Notes under the pieces: generated by a model
What the model saw: only the letters and a program-made list of their open reading frames with translations
What the model was told of the DNA's origin: nothing
Databases searched by the model: none
Origin: Huaxiibacter chinensis
Lineage (GTDB): Bacteria > Pseudomonadota > Gammaproteobacteria > Enterobacterales > Enterobacteriaceae
Length of the DNA stretch: 64,000 nucleotides
Direction of reading: 5' to 3'
Assembly (NCBI RefSeq): GCF_022171985.1
Contig: NZ_JAJVHF010000016.1
Coordinates: 1-64,000, forward strand
Translations under genes and position numbers: made by a program
Shown: piece after piece, positions 53,418-63,535 of the stretch
How the letters are laid out: each line of letters opens with the position of its first letter
Position numbering within the stretch: the stretch's first letter is position 1

Positions 53418-54548
53418 TCAGCCGAAATAACTCAGAAGGGTATTAATAACGGTGCGTTGGTTCACTGGCGCAAGGTTGTAGAAGAGCGGTAAGCGAAGCA
53501 AACGCTCACTCTCTTGAGTGGTGTAACGGTCTTCCCCGACAAATTCGCCAAAGGCTTCGCCAGCAGGGCTTGAGTGCAGCGGGATGTAGTGGAAGACCGC
53601 CAGGATTTCAGCTTCTTTCAGATAGTTAATCAGCGCGCCGCGATCGTCGTTGTCGCGAAGCTTGATGTAAAACATATGTGCGTTATGCACACAGTCCGCG
53701 GGGATCGTCGGAAGCTCAATCCGCCCACGGCTCGCCAGCGGGGCAAGCGCATCGTAATAGGTTTGCCACAGGGAGAGACGTTGCTGGTTGATCCGTTCTG
53801 CGGCTTCCAGCTGTGCCCACAGATAGGCCGCCTGCAAATCCGCCATTAAATAGCTTGAGCCAATGTCGCGCCAGGTGTATTTGTCCACCTGCCCGCGGAA
53901 GAACTGACTCCGGTTGGTCCCTTTTTCCCGAATCACTTCAGCGCGTTCAATCAGCGCGCGATCGTTGATTAACGTCGCGCCGCCTTCACCGCCCGCGGTG
54001 TAGTTTTTGGTTTCATGGAAGCTAAAGCAGCCGATATGGCCGATAGTGCCCAGCGCACGGCCTTTGTAGGTGGACATCACGCCCTGAGCCGCGTCTTCAA
54101 CCACGAAGAGGTTATGCTTTGTCGCCAGCGCCATAATGGTGTCCATCTCGCAGGCAACCCCCGCGTAATGGACAGGCACAATCGCGCGAGTTTTCCCGGT
54201 GATAGCAGCTTCAATCAACGTTTCGTCAATATTCATCGTATCCGGACGGACATCGACAAAGATAATTTTAGCGCCGCGCAGCACGAAGGCGTTGGCCGTC
54301 GAAACGAAGGTGTAGCTCGGCATGATGACTTCATCACCCGGTTGAATATCCAGCAGCAGTGCGGCCATTTCCAGCGAGGCAGTACAGGACGGCGTGAGCA
54401 GGACTTTGGCGCTCTGAAAACGCTGCTCCATCCATTGCTGACAACGACGGGTATAGCCCCCGTCACCGCAGAGCTTTCCGCTGCTCATCGCTGACTGCAT
54501 ATAATCGAGTTCGGTTCCCACAACGGGAGGCGCGTTAAATGGAATCAT
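53418..54548 (-). CDS. wecE: dTDP-4-amino-4,6-dideoxygalactose transaminase
   Basis: This 376-residue PLP-dependent DegT/AryC1-family aminotransferase converts dTDP-4-keto-6-deoxyglucose to dTDP-Fuc4N. The PLP Lys lies in FSFHETKNYTAGGEGG (about residue 181), with EDAAQG upstream as the cofactor Asp region. Substrate supply depends on RffH and RffG activities, which are not encoded nearby. It is 4 bases after wecD and 1 base before wzxE. Confidence 0.97.
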   Translation of the reverse strand: MIPFNAPPVVGTELDYMQSAMSSGKLCGDGGYTRRCQQWMEQRFQSAKVLLTPSCTASLEMAALLLDIQPGDEVIMPSYTFVSTANAFVLRGAKIIFVDVRPDTMNIDETLIEAAITGKTRAIVPVHYAGVACEMDTIMALATKHNLFVVEDAAQGVMSTYKGRALGTIGHIGCFSFHETKNYTAGGEGGATLINDRALIERAEVIREKGTNRSQFFRGQVDKYTWRDIGSSYLMADLQAAYLWAQLEAAERINQQRLSLWQTYYDALAPLASRGRIELPTIPADCVHNAHMFYIKLRDNDDRGALINYLKEAEILAVFHYIPLHSSPAGEAFGEFVGEDRYTTQESERLLRLPLFYNLAPVNQRTVINTLLSYFG

Positions 54549-54552
54549 CTTG

Positions 54553-55230
54553 TCACCTGTATAACCAGTAAGCGGTTGCGTCGACCTGAGCGCCGCTCGC
54601 CATGTAGCGTTTAAGCGCGGCGGTGTTGCCCATCTGGGTCGCCACCCGCAACGTAGTAAGCTGACGATGCTGCGCCCAATGAAGCGCTGCCTGCATCAAT
54701 TTTTCGCCCATCCCGCGTCCCGCCAGAAGGCCAATGCGGGCCTCGCTGTCGTTCAGTTGACGGAGCGAAACAAAGCCCTGAATCAGACCATCCGGGGCGC
54801 GAAAGACTAAACATTCATGATCGAACGTCCCTTTTACCGCGTTTTCTATCCACTGGGCATAGAAGCGTCCGCTGTCGTCTGGCGCATACCAGGGCGCGCG
54901 GAACCGGCTGTGCGCAAACGCGCGTGCGGCCAGCTGGCGCAACGCGGGGATCTCATCTTCAGTGGCGCGACCTGCATCGGTCGGCGCGTGCTGTCCTGTT
55001 TTGATGACCAGGTCAATCTCGCCTTCCACCCAACGGAATCCCGCTTGCTGAAGGGCATCCAGCCAGTCGGCCCGTCCGGCCGGAATTTTAGCCTGCACGC
55101 GCTGCCACGACGTAAAATCTGCCTCCGTCAGCTCAGGCGCGTCGTCATGAAAACGAACGATAGCTGAGGGGAGAGCAAAGAACGCGCTTTCCCAGCCTAA
55201 CGGCTCAAGTGAGCCCCGCACGGGATTCAA
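54553..55230 (-). CDS. wecD: dTDP-4-amino-4,6-dideoxy-D-galactose acyltransferase
   Basis: This GNAT-family N-acetyltransferase of 225 residues turns TDP-Fuc4N into TDP-Fuc4NAc. The acetyl-CoA site is visible in [18 protein letters not shown] (about residues 168-185), following [18 protein letters not shown]. The start is a TTG at 55230 within TTGA shared with the wecC stop; the first residues, MNPVRGS, align with the E. coli MPVRAS start, but no ATG is there. AAGG lies 10 bases upstream. rffG and rffH, normally just before it, are missing. Confidence 0.92.
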   Translation of the reverse strand: MNPVRGSLEPLGWESAFFALPSAIVRFHDDAPELTEADFTSWQRVQAKIPAGRADWLDALQQAGFRWVEGEIDLVIKTGQHAPTDAGRATEDEIPALRQLAARAFAHSRFRAPWYAPDDSGRFYAQWIENAVKGTFDHECLVFRAPDGLIQGFVSLRQLNDSEARIGLLAGRGMGEKLMQAALHWAQHRQLTTLRVATQMGNTAALKRYMASGAQVDATAYWLYR

Positions 55231-56489
55231 CGCCAGACGCCTTTGGTATCGATAACATATTGCTGACGCACCGCATCGCCCGGGATGGCTTTAAAGTCAT
55301 TGTGATCGACCAGCAGGACTAGCACATCCGCGGTTGCCAGCGCGTCATCGACGGAAACAAGCTGACAGTGTCCGGCCAGTTTCGTCGGTAACGCATGGAT
55401 ATTCGGCTCCACAACCAGGGTTTCACCGGCGTGCCAGGCGGCAATCATCTCGGCAATGCCCATGGCCGGGCTTTCACGCAAATCATCAATGTTGGGTTTA
55501 AAGGCCAGACCGAAGCAGGCAATTTTCAGTTCGCTGGCGCGTTTGCCGCTTTCAGCAAGGCAATCCGCCACCGTGGCCTTGACCTGATTCATAACCCAGT
55601 GTGGTTTTCCGTCGTTCACTTCACGCGCGGTACGAATCAGTTTTGCCTGGTCAGGGTTTTGCGCCACGATAAACCACGGATCAACGGCGATACAGTGACC
55701 GCCCACGCCCGGACCCGGCTGCAGGATATTGACGCGAGGGTGGCGATTAGCCAGACGAATCAGTTCCCAGACGTTAATCCCCTGATCGGCACAGATCAGC
55801 GAAAGTTCATTGGCGAAAGCAATGTTGACGTCGCGGAAGCTGTTTTCAGTGAGTTTGCACATCTCCGCGGTGCGGGAGTTCGTCACCACACATTCGCCTT
55901 CAAGGAAAATGTTGTACAGCGCGCTGGCACGTGCGGAGCACACTGGCGTCATACCGCCAATCACGCGATCGTTTTTAATGAGCTCAACCATCACCTGCCC
56001 AGGCAATACGCGTTCCGGACAGTAGGCAATATTAATATCGGCCTGTTCACCGGCCTGCTGCGGGAAGGTCAGATCCGGGCGGGCGTCTGCCAGCCATTGC
56101 GCCATCTGCTCGGTTGCGCCGACAGGCGAAGTGGATTCGAGGATCACCAGCGCCCCTTTCTTTAACACCGGGGCGATGGATTTTGCCGCCGCTTCCACGT
56201 ACACCATATCGGGCTCGTGTTCGCCTTTGAAAGGCGTCGGTACGGCAATCAGGTACGCATCGGCGGCAACGGGCACGGTGCTGGCCTTGAGGTAGCCCCC
56301 TTCAACGGCCGCTTTGACAATCTTGTCGAGATCGGGCTCAACGATATGAATCTCACCACGATTAATGGTTTCAACCGCATGCTGGTTGATATCCACACCC
56401 ACGACCTGCTTATGACGTGAGGCAAAGGCTGCTGCGGTTGGTAGTCCAATATATCCAAGGCCAATGACGGAGATAGTCGTAAAACTCAT
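55227..56489 (-). CDS. wecC: UDP-N-acetyl-D-mannosamine dehydrogenase
   Basis: This 420-residue NAD-dependent UDP-glucose/GDP-mannose dehydrogenase-family enzyme oxidises UDP-ManNAc to UDP-ManNAcA. The NAD loop is [16 protein letters not shown] (about residues 8-23), and the catalytic Cys is in [15 protein letters not shown] (about residue 265). The C terminus DTKGVWR is intact. It overlaps wecB by ATGA and the wecD TTG start by TTGA. Confidence 0.97.
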   Translation of the reverse strand: MSFTTISVIGLGYIGLPTAAAFASRHKQVVGVDINQHAVETINRGEIHIVEPDLDKIVKAAVEGGYLKASTVPVAADAYLIAVPTPFKGEHEPDMVYVEAAAKSIAPVLKKGALVILESTSPVGATEQMAQWLADARPDLTFPQQAGEQADINIAYCPERVLPGQVMVELIKNDRVIGGMTPVCSARASALYNIFLEGECVVTNSRTAEMCKLTENSFRDVNIAFANELSLICADQGINVWELIRLANRHPRVNILQPGPGVGGHCIAVDPWFIVAQNPDQAKLIRTAREVNDGKPHWVMNQVKATVADCLAESGKRASELKIACFGLAFKPNIDDLRESPAMGIAEMIAAWHAGETLVVEPNIHALPTKLAGHCQLVSVDDALATADVLVLLVDHNDFKAIPGDAVRQQYVIDTKGVWR

Positions 56490-57616
56490 AGCGATACCCG
56501 ATTGTGTTTAAGTGCATGCAAAATACGGCTGCAAGCCTGTCCATCACCATATGGATTATGGGCTCGGCTCATGGCCTCATATTCATTTTCGTCGTGAAGC
56601 AGGCGGGTGACTTCCTCAACGATACGGCGTGTATCCGTACCGACCAGGCGTACCGTCCCCGCTTTAACGGCCTCGGGACGCTCGGTGGTTTCACGCATCA
56701 CCAGTACGGGCTTACCTAATGAAGGTGCCTCTTCCTGGATGCCGCCGGAGTCGGTCAGGATTAACCAGGCATGATTCATCAACCAGACAAAAGGCAAATA
56801 ATCCTGCGGCTCAATGAGAACCACATTGTCGACGTGGCCCAAAATGCGGTTAACCGGCTCGCTGACGTTTGGATTTAAATGAACCGGATAGACAATCTGC
56901 ACATCTTTGTTTTGTGCTGCGATCTCTGCGAGGGCATGGCAGATTTGCTCAAAGCCGCGACCAAAGCTTTCGCGGCGGTGGCCCGTTACCAGAATCAATT
57001 TCTTATCACGGGCGAGGAACGGGTAGCGCGCCTCCAGATCTGCGCGCAGCGTATCACTGCTTATCACGCGATCGCGCACCCAGATCAGCGCGTCAATCAC
57101 CGTATTGCCCGTGACGAATATTTTGTTATCGGCGATATTTTCACGCAGTAAGTTTTGACGTGAGTTCTCGGTAGGGGCGAAGTGGTACATCGCCAGATGC
57201 CCGGTCAACGTACGGTTGGCCTCTTCCGGCCAGGGGGAGTAAAGATCGCCCGTGCGTAAGCCCGCTTCAACGTGCCCGACGGGAATACGCTGATAGAACG
57301 AGGCCAGACTTGTCGCAATGGTCGTTGTGGTATCACCATGAACCAACACCACGTCTGGCTTAAAGGACTCCAGAATAGGCTTTAGCCCTTCCAGAATACG
57401 GCAGGTAATTTCGGTCAGCCCTTGTCCCGGCTTCATAATATTAAGATCGTAATCCGGGACAATGGAAAAGAGAGTTAAGACCTGATCAAGCATCTCCCGA
57501 TGCTGCGCGGTGACGCAAACTTTTGCTTCAAAGTCAGGGTCATTTGCCAGCGCATGAACCAGAGGCGCCATCTTGATGGCTTCCGGCCTTGTGCCAAAGA
57601 CGGTAAGTACTTTCAC
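56486..57616 (-). CDS. wecB: UDP-N-acetylglucosamine 2-epimerase
   Basis: This 376-residue non-hydrolysing epimerase makes UDP-ManNAc from UDP-GlcNAc for ECA. It starts [20 protein letters not shown], with [26 protein letters not shown] and the allosteric-site [15 protein letters not shown] near residue 290. The length equals E. coli WecB. It lies 58 bases after wzzE, the only large gap inside the operon, and that gap carries a perfect hairpin. Confidence 0.97.
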   Translation of the reverse strand: MKVLTVFGTRPEAIKMAPLVHALANDPDFEAKVCVTAQHREMLDQVLTLFSIVPDYDLNIMKPGQGLTEITCRILEGLKPILESFKPDVVLVHGDTTTTIATSLASFYQRIPVGHVEAGLRTGDLYSPWPEEANRTLTGHLAMYHFAPTENSRQNLLRENIADNKIFVTGNTVIDALIWVRDRVISSDTLRADLEARYPFLARDKKLILVTGHRRESFGRGFEQICHALAEIAAQNKDVQIVYPVHLNPNVSEPVNRILGHVDNVVLIEPQDYLPFVWLMNHAWLILTDSGGIQEEAPSLGKPVLVMRETTERPEAVKAGTVRLVGTDTRRIVEEVTRLLHDENEYEAMSRAHNPYGDGQACSRILHALKHNRVSL

Positions 57617-57635
57617 ATCGATTCTCTTCGATTAG

Positions 57636-57661
57636 ACGGTGAAGGCCGCAGCCTTCACCGT
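57636..57661 (-). other. Perfect hairpin in the wzzE-wecB spacer
   Basis: ACGGTGAAGGC (57636-57646) and GCCTTCACCGT (57651-57661) form an 11 bp stem with a 4-base loop. In the mRNA it ends 19 bases before the wecB ATG. No U run follows, so it is not a standard terminator. It may modulate wecB translation or RNA processing. Confidence 0.7.
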
Positions 57662-57674
57662 AGACGGCGTTCTT

Positions 57675-58721
57675 TTAGTGTGTACGACGACGCGTTAACG
57701 CGACACCTGCGCCAATCAGTGCACCCACGATCCCCCACATAATCATCAGGAATGCGCGACGTGGACTATCGCGTTTTACAGGTTCTTCAGGCGTTCGCAA
57801 ATAACGATAGGTCTGAAAACGTGGATCCAGCGTTGGACCGACGTTAAGCGTGTTAAGCATCGCCCGGTTCTGGTCATAATCAATGTCAAAGTCAGGGCCA
57901 ACGGCCTGCAGGTTTTCCAGACGCGCCTGCAGCATTGGGCGGCCCAGCAGGAACATTTCAGAATCAGGCAGCTCGTCTGCCGGGACATCCGTTTCACTGC
58001 GAGAAATGTTGCGCTGCTCAGCGATTTTCAGCGCCTGCTCAATGTTATGTACGCGACGGGAGAAGATCGCCTTCGCCACCTCTTCCTGCCGTTTGACCTG
58101 CGCCTTCATCTGAATGGTGCGTGCAGCCCAGGCCCCTTTTAACTCGTCATTCTGATGACTCGCAGCGCGCTGGCTGGCAAAAGCCACATACTGACGCAAC
58201 AGATTGTTCGCGTCGGGCGCGGTTTCGGCTATCAGCTTGATACTGTCGTTGACGTTACGCAGCGCATCACCGGGCATAAACTGGATATTGTTAATCATAT
58301 CGTCCAGCAGAGCCGCATCCGCTTTGCTGTTGCCGACCATGCGTTGCTTGTAATAATCGGTCTGGAGCCAAAAATCACGACGCGTATCCCAGGAGGCCAG
58401 CTGCATAATGAACTCTTTGTAAGATTCGTCCATTACAGAGGGCTGATCGGTAGACGCCAGGTTGGCCTTAATGTCGAGGTTACGCAGGAACTGCTGCTGC
58501 GAGTAAAAACCGCCGAGCATATTCACCGTTGGCCGGTCCGTTATTGCTGTCGCGCTCCACTCTTGTTTTGCAAAAAAAGTATACGCCAGCGCTAAAAGCG
58601 CAAACCCCAGCGCGATCCCCGCAATCCAAAGTTTGCCCGCCCATAACACTCGAAACAAACCACGAATATCCAGCTCATTCTCAGTTACCACTGATTTCGC
58701 TCCCGCCAACGGTTGAGTCAT
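57675..58721 (-). CDS. wzzE: ECA chain-length modulation protein WzzE
   Basis: This 348-residue polysaccharide co-polymerase has an N-terminal membrane helix (about residues 30-50), a large helical periplasmic domain and a second helix at about 322-341 preceded by the proline-rich RTPEEPVKRDSPRRAF. It sets ECA chain length with WzyE. I chose the ATG at 58721, GGGA being 5 bases upstream, over the GTG one codon earlier. It follows wecA by 13 bases. Confidence 0.95.
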   Translation of the reverse strand: MTQPLAGAKSVVTENELDIRGLFRVLWAGKLWIAGIALGFALLALAYTFFAKQEWSATAITDRPTVNMLGGFYSQQQFLRNLDIKANLASTDQPSVMDESYKEFIMQLASWDTRRDFWLQTDYYKQRMVGNSKADAALLDDMINNIQFMPGDALRNVNDSIKLIAETAPDANNLLRQYVAFASQRAASHQNDELKGAWAARTIQMKAQVKRQEEVAKAIFSRRVHNIEQALKIAEQRNISRSETDVPADELPDSEMFLLGRPMLQARLENLQAVGPDFDIDYDQNRAMLNTLNVGPTLDPRFQTYRYLRTPEEPVKRDSPRRAFLMIMWGIVGALIGAGVALTRRRTH

Positions 58722-58734
58722 CACATTCCCGGTT

Positions 58735-59838
58735 TTATTTAGTTAATGTTGGATTTTTACCACTGTTCCTACGCATCCTGCGTTTGATTCGTTTGATAAA
58801 GCGCGCGACTTTCCATGCGCGTTTAATGCAGTAGCCATACAGGAAGAATGCTAGCAAGAATAATACCAACATGACCCATTCAGGAACTAAATGAGAATAT
58901 TCTGCAGCCACACCGATGCCAGCGAGCAGAGCGGCGGCAAGGGTGATGAGGACGAATGCCTGACGGGAAGTAAAGCCTGCGCGCATGATCAGATGATGAA
59001 TATGCTGGCGGTCAGGAGAGAAAGGACTCATCCCTTTGCGCAGACGGCGATACATAATCGCCACCATATCCATAAGCGGGATCGCAATAATCCACAGCGC
59101 CGTCACCGGGCTGATTGGGTGAGTTTTACCCTGGGTGGTTTCGAGCAGGATCCAGATTACCGTAAAGCCGATCAGCGTGCTGCCGGCATCGCCCATAAAG
59201 ACCTTATAGCGACGGCCTAAAACACCGAGGTTCAGGAAGATATAAGGCAGGATGGCGGCAATCATAGCGAAGCACCACATTGAGAGGCTGTACTGACCAT
59301 CGAACCATAAAATGATGCCAATCGCGCCGAAGGAGACCGAGGAAAGGCCGCCCAGCAGGCCATCTATCCCATCGACCATGTTAAAGGCATTGATCGCAGC
59401 CCAGACGGCAAAGAGCGTCAGGAAGAAGCCGAAGGGGCCAAGCACCATTTCCCAGGTACCAAAAATATAACCCAGGCTACTCAGATACAGTTTACCGACC
59501 ACCATCATAATAATGCCGATGGCCGCCTGAACCGCCGCACGGAATTTCACACTGATATCAAAGCGATCGTCGAGAGCCCCCACCAGCACCAGTACACCCG
59601 CACAGGCGAGGTAAAGTGCAGCATGAGGAATGTAATAATCCGCAATGCCAAAGGTGAAACAGATACCTGCGTAAACGGAGATGCCCCCGACCAGCGGGAT
59701 CAATCCCTGATGGCGTTTACGAAAGTTAGGCTTGTCCACTAACCCGACTCTTTTTGCCACTTTACGCGCAATGAATAAAAAACAAGTAGTGAATAAAAAA
59801 ATACTGATTAATTCAGTAACCGCAGTGAGTAGATTCAC
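58735..59838 (-). CDS. wecA: UDP-GlcNAc:undecaprenyl-phosphate GlcNAc-1-phosphate transferase
   Basis: This 367-residue polytopic membrane enzyme starts ECA and many O-antigen repeats by making Und-PP-GlcNAc. The catalytic DD is in GALDDRFD (about residue 90), with NAFNMVDGIDGL (about 150-161), FMGDAGS and the HIHH motif in PDRQHIHHLIMR (about 279). The start is GTG at 59838, giving the E. coli length; an upstream in-frame TTG at 59856 is less likely. It is first in the ECA operon. Confidence 0.96.
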   Translation of the reverse strand: MNLLTAVTELISIFLFTTCFLFIARKVAKRVGLVDKPNFRKRHQGLIPLVGGISVYAGICFTFGIADYYIPHAALYLACAGVLVLVGALDDRFDISVKFRAAVQAAIGIIMMVVGKLYLSSLGYIFGTWEMVLGPFGFFLTLFAVWAAINAFNMVDGIDGLLGGLSSVSFGAIGIILWFDGQYSLSMWCFAMIAAILPYIFLNLGVLGRRYKVFMGDAGSTLIGFTVIWILLETTQGKTHPISPVTALWIIAIPLMDMVAIMYRRLRKGMSPFSPDRQHIHHLIMRAGFTSRQAFVLITLAAALLAGIGVAAEYSHLVPEWVMLVLFLLAFFLYGYCIKRAWKVARFIKRIKRRMRRNSGKNPTLTK

Positions 59839-59870
59839 AATGGATGCTCTCAACAAATGTTAGTCCCGGA

Positions 59871-59899
59871 AGTATAACCATCAAGGTACTGCTCATGAA
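59871..59899 (-). promoter_or_regulatory. Possible ECA operon promoter
   Basis: TTCATG (59894-59899), a 17-base spacer and TATACT (59871-59876) read toward wecA, 33 bases upstream of its GTG. It is the best sigma-70 match I found in the 195-base gap after the rho terminator. No ops element for RfaH is visible here. Confidence 0.4.
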
Positions 59900-60033
59900 G
59901 GAATAAAGCAGCCCTGATACAACTCCCTTTGCATGTTTTTCAATCAATTAATGGACTGACTGTGCAAACGTTCACATTGTCGCACCGACTGGCCAAAAAT
60001 GGGAGTCTATGACTAAAGGGTATGATCCAAAAA

Positions 60034-60062
60034 TAAAAAACGCCACGTAAAAACGTGGCGTT
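60034..60062 (-). terminator. Rho-independent terminator of rho
   Basis: AACGCCACGT and ACGTGGCGTT (60039-60062) form a 10 bp stem with a 4-base loop, followed on the minus strand by TTTTTTATTTTT. It lies 17 bases after the rho stop and separates rho from the ECA operon. Confidence 0.93.
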
Positions 60063-60079
60063 TGCTGGGTTTATTTGTA

Positions 60080-61339
60080 TTACGAGCGTTTCATCATGTC
60101 GAAGAATTCATCGTTCGTTTTGGTCATCGCCAGCTTGTTAATGAGGAACTCCATTGCGTCGATTTCGCCCATTGGGTGAATGATCTTACGCAGAATCCAC
60201 ATTTTTTGCAGCTCTTCCTGGGTGGTGAGCAGCTCTTCTTTACGCGTACCGGAACGGTTGTAATCGATTGCCGGGAAGACACGCTTCTCAGCAATTTTAC
60301 GCGCCAGATGAAGCTCCATGTTACCGGTGCCTTTAAACTCTTCGTAGATAACTTCATCCATTTTAGAGCCGGTATCCACCAGCGCGGTCGCGATGATAGT
60401 CAGGCTGCCGCCCTCTTCCACATTACGTGCCGCGCCGAAGAAACGTTTTGGACGATGCAAGGCGTTCGCATCCACACCACCGGTCAGTACTTTACCAGAG
60501 GCCGGAACCACGGTGTTGTACGCACGCGCCAGACGGGTAATGGAGTCGAGCAGGATGATAACGTCTTTCTTGTGCTCAACCAGGCGCTTGGCTTTCTCGA
60601 TAACCATTTCAGCCACCTGAACGTGGCGAGAGGCGGGTTCATCAAAGGTAGAAGCAACCACTTCACCTTTGACCAGACGCTGCATCTCGGTCACTTCTTC
60701 AGGACGTTCGTCAATCAGCAACACCATCAACACGCAGTCAGGGTGGTTATAGGCAATGCTCTGCGCAATGTTCTGCAGCAGCATGGTTTTACCCGCTTTA
60801 GGCGGTGCCACAATCAGACCACGTTGACCACGACCAATTGGGGAGGCCAGATCCAGAACGCGAGCGGTGAGGTCTTCGGTAGAACCGTTACCACGCTCCA
60901 TGCGCAGGCGGGAGTTCGCGTGCAGCGGCGTTAAGTTTTCGAACAGGATCTTATTGCGCGAGTTTTCCGGCTTATCGTAGTTAACTTCGTTAACTTTCAG
61001 CAGCGCAAAGTAGCGTTCACCCTCTTTAGGAGGACGAATCTTACCTGAAATGGTGTCACCAGTGCGGAGGTTGAAACGGCGGATTTGGCTAGGGGATACG
61101 TAGATGTCATCAGGACCGGCGAGGTAGGAGCTGTCTGCAGAACGGAGGAAACCAAATCCGTCTTGCAATATCTCCAGGACGCCGTCGCCAAAGATATCTT
61201 CGCCACTCTTTGCGTGCTGCTTCAGGATGGCAAAAATAATGTCCTGCTTGCGCATACGAGCCTGGTTTTCAAGGCCCATGTTTTCGCCGAGAGTAATCAG
61301 CTCAGAAACCGGCGTATTCTTTAATTCGGTAAGATTCAT
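60080..61339 (-). CDS. rho: Transcription termination factor Rho
   Basis: This 419-residue hexameric RNA-dependent ATPase ends transcription at C-rich rut sites. The N-terminal domain ([19 protein letters not shown]) and oligonucleotide-binding fold (GFGFLRSAD, about residues 61-69) come first. Then follow Walker [10 protein letters not shown] (about 178-186), the Q and R loops, and [11 protein letters not shown]. The sequence is nearly that of E. coli. It is preceded by a 341-base leader, consistent with autogenous attenuation. Confidence 0.98.
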   Translation of the reverse strand: MNLTELKNTPVSELITLGENMGLENQARMRKQDIIFAILKQHAKSGEDIFGDGVLEILQDGFGFLRSADSSYLAGPDDIYVSPSQIRRFNLRTGDTISGKIRPPKEGERYFALLKVNEVNYDKPENSRNKILFENLTPLHANSRLRMERGNGSTEDLTARVLDLASPIGRGQRGLIVAPPKAGKTMLLQNIAQSIAYNHPDCVLMVLLIDERPEEVTEMQRLVKGEVVASTFDEPASRHVQVAEMVIEKAKRLVEHKKDVIILLDSITRLARAYNTVVPASGKVLTGGVDANALHRPKRFFGAARNVEEGGSLTIIATALVDTGSKMDEVIYEEFKGTGNMELHLARKIAEKRVFPAIDYNRSGTRKEELLTTQEELQKMWILRKIIHPMGEIDAMEFLINKLAMTKTNDEFFDMMKRS

Positions 61340-61680
61340 AATGGTGTGGGTTCTTAAACTCGGGGTAAATCTCGAACTTAATTTGTGAATGGTATGGAAG
61401 GGTCATCCATGCCTGTTAGCGGCCATCAACTCATGTCTGTTCGCTGTCTGGTCACAGGGAAAGAACGCAGATCTGAAACGACAAGACGGATTGAGTGACA
61501 AGCCCGGAATCTAGCAACTTCACGCACTGTTTATGACAACAAAGGGAAGTATCGGGTAAAACAAGATTCAAACAACAAGGTATGTTTAAAACGAAGTCAT
61601 AGCTAACTTAGCACGACTAAAGCCGGGCGTCCAGAGATCCAGGTGAATTCGGAATTCCAGACGCCGCAGGCTGAGAAACC
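61340..61680 (-). promoter_or_regulatory. rho leader and intergenic region
   Basis: These 341 bases between trxA and rho hold no credible gene. Part of it aligns with the E. coli rho leader by memory (CACTCAATCCGTCTTGTCGTTTC at 61475-61499 on the minus strand), where a leader frame rhoL has been annotated. Here that frame is broken: stops lie upstream and there is a 1-base length change after the conserved block. Rho autoregulation by leader attenuation is likely but not shown. Confidence 0.6.
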
Positions 61681-62010
61681 TTACGCCAGATTCGCGTCAA
61701 GGAACTCTTTCAGCTGACCTTTAGACAGCGCGCCCACTTTGGTCGCTGCCACTTCGCCGTTTTTGAACAGCAGTAAGGTTGGGATGCCACGGATGCCGTA
61801 TTTTGGCGCGGTGCCCGGGTTCTGGTCGATGTTCAGCTTGGCAACGGTCAGTTTGCCCTGATATTCGTCGGCGATTTCATCCAGAATCGGAGCGATCATT
61901 TTGCAAGGACCACACCATTCAGCCCAGAAATCGACGAGGGTCAGCCCGTCAGCTTTAAGTACGTCCGTGTCAAAACTATCGTCAGTCAGGTGAATAATTT
62001 TATCGCTCAT
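61681..62010 (-). CDS. trxA: Thioredoxin 1
   Basis: This 109-residue disulphide reductase has the active site WCGPCK (Cys at about 33 and 36) and the cis-Pro in RGIPTLLLF. It differs from E. coli thioredoxin only at a couple of positions that I can recall (near residue 23). GGAG is 6 bases before the ATG at 62010; a longer in-frame start adds a non-conserved basic stretch. It is divergent from rhlB across 144 bases. Confidence 0.98.
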   Translation of the reverse strand: MSDKIIHLTDDSFDTDVLKADGLTLVDFWAEWCGPCKMIAPILDEIADEYQGKLTVAKLNIDQNPGTAPKYGIRGIPTLLLFKNGEVAATKVGALSKGQLKEFLDANLA

Positions 62011-62154
62011 ATATAACTCCACAGGAATAAGCCTGGTACGTTGGTTTCGTCTCCACCAACGACGTGTTGATGTCGCATTAACCAACTAAAGGTTGACTTT
62101 ATTTCACCGGATACGCTTTCGTAAAGCAATAGTAAGCTGATATTCTACCACACT

Positions 62155-63420
62155 ATGAGCAAAACACATTTAACAGAACAGAAGTTTTCCGACTTCGCCC
62201 TGCACCCAAAAGTGATCGAAGCCCTTGAAACTAAAGGGTTTCATAACTGCACGCCCATACAGGCCCTCGCACTGCCGCTTACGCTGGCTGGTCGCGATGT
62301 TGCAGGGCAGGCGCAAACCGGTACTGGCAAAACGATGGCGTTTTTGACGTCAACGTTTCATTATTTACTTTCTCATCCAGCAATGGCTGACCGAAAAGTT
62401 AACCAACCGCGCGCGCTGATCATGGCGCCAACGCGAGAACTTGCGGTGCAAATCCATGCTGACGCTGAGCCTCTGGCACAGACGACCGGTCTGAAGCTGG
62501 GTCTGGCGTATGGCGGCGATGGCTACGACAAACAGCTTAAAGTGCTGGAAAGCGGTGTTGATATCCTGATTGGCACCACGGGCCGTCTTATCGATTACGC
62601 CAAGCAAAACCATATTAACCTTGGCGCCATTCAGGTTGTCGTTCTCGATGAAGCGGACCGTATGTACGATCTGGGCTTCATTAAGGATATCCGCTGGTTG
62701 TTCCGTCGTATGCCTCCGACCACGCAGCGTCTGAACATGCTGTTCTCGGCCACGCTCTCTTATCGCGTCCGCGAACTGGCGTTTGAACAAATGAACAACG
62801 CTGAATACGTTGAAGTTGAGCCAGAACAGAAAACCGGCCACCGTATTAAAGAAGAGCTTTTCTACCCGTCTAACGAAGAGAAAATGCGTCTTCTGCAAAC
62901 GCTCATCGAAGAAGAGTGGCCCGATCGCGCCATCATCTTCGCCAATACCAAGCACCGTTGCGAAGACATCTGGGGCCATCTGGCAGCAGACGGTCACCGC
63001 GTAGGTTTGCTGACCGGTGACGTGGCACAGAAGAAACGTCTGCGGATCCTGGAAGAGTTCACCCGTGGCGATTTAGATATTCTGGTCGCAACCGATGTGG
63101 CTGCACGCGGCCTGCATATTCCTGCCGTGACCCACGTATTCAACTACGATCTGCCTGACGATTGCGAAGATTACGTACACCGTATTGGCCGTACCGGCCG
63201 TGCCGGGGCGAGCGGACACTCAATCAGTCTTGCCTGTGAAGAGTATGCGCTGAATCTTCCTGCTATCGAGACCTACATTGGTCACTCGATTCCGCAGAGC
63301 AAATACAATCCGGAAGCATTGTTGAGCGAACTGCCGCCACCTAAGCGACTGACCCGCGCCCGCTCCGGCAACGGCCCGCGTCGTACTGGCGCACCGCGTA
63401 ATCGTCGTCGTTCCGGTTAA
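62155..63420 (+). CDS. rhlB: ATP-dependent RNA helicase RhlB
   Basis: This 421-residue DEAD-box helicase of the RNA degradosome unwinds structured RNA for PNPase and binds RNase E. Motifs in order are the Q motif ([12 protein letters not shown]), AQTGTGKT (about residues 50-57), PTRELA, the DEAD box, SAT, RGLHIP and HRIGRTGR. The C-terminal extension is rich in Arg, Gly and Pro. The length equals E. coli RhlB. gppA follows on the same strand after an ERIC element. Confidence 0.98.
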   Translation: MSKTHLTEQKFSDFALHPKVIEALETKGFHNCTPIQALALPLTLAGRDVAGQAQTGTGKTMAFLTSTFHYLLSHPAMADRKVNQPRALIMAPTRELAVQIHADAEPLAQTTGLKLGLAYGGDGYDKQLKVLESGVDILIGTTGRLIDYAKQNHINLGAIQVVVLDEADRMYDLGFIKDIRWLFRRMPPTTQRLNMLFSATLSYRVRELAFEQMNNAEYVEVEPEQKTGHRIKEELFYPSNEEKMRLLQTLIEEEWPDRAIIFANTKHRCEDIWGHLAADGHRVGLLTGDVAQKKRLRILEEFTRGDLDILVATDVAARGLHIPAVTHVFNYDLPDDCEDYVHRIGRTGRAGASGHSISLACEEYALNLPAIETYIGHSIPQSKYNPEALLSELPPPKRLTRARSGNGPRRTGAPRNRRRSG

Positions 63421-63446
63421 CTCAATATGCCCGACACGCTGTCGTT

Positions 63447-63535
63447 TAGGGTGCGTCGAGGCGGCAAGAGTGTGAATCTCCAGGCGCTTACGTCAGTAAG
63501 TGGCTGGGGCACGCAGACGAGGCAGCTTGAAGGAT
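63447..63535. repeat. ERIC-type repeat, copy 3, between rhlB and gppA
   Basis: GTGAATCTCCAGGCGCTTAC-GTCA-GTAAGTGGCTGGGG matches the ERIC core (GTGAATCCCCAGGAGCTTAC, AAGTAAGTGACTGGGG) with a few changes, with a GAGGCGGCAAGAGT arm on its left. It ends just before the gppA start. Boundaries are approximate. Confidence 0.82.

Noticed and set aside
59839..60033. ops/JUMPstart element for RfaH upstream of the ECA operon
   Set aside because: I looked for GGCGGTAG-type sequence and found none on the minus strand; rfaH is in the window but ECA need not be its target.
61381..61440. Short frames in the rho leader such as [10 protein letters not shown] and MAANRHG
   Set aside because: No adequate ribosome site, too short, and no evidence of coding; treated as leader RNA.
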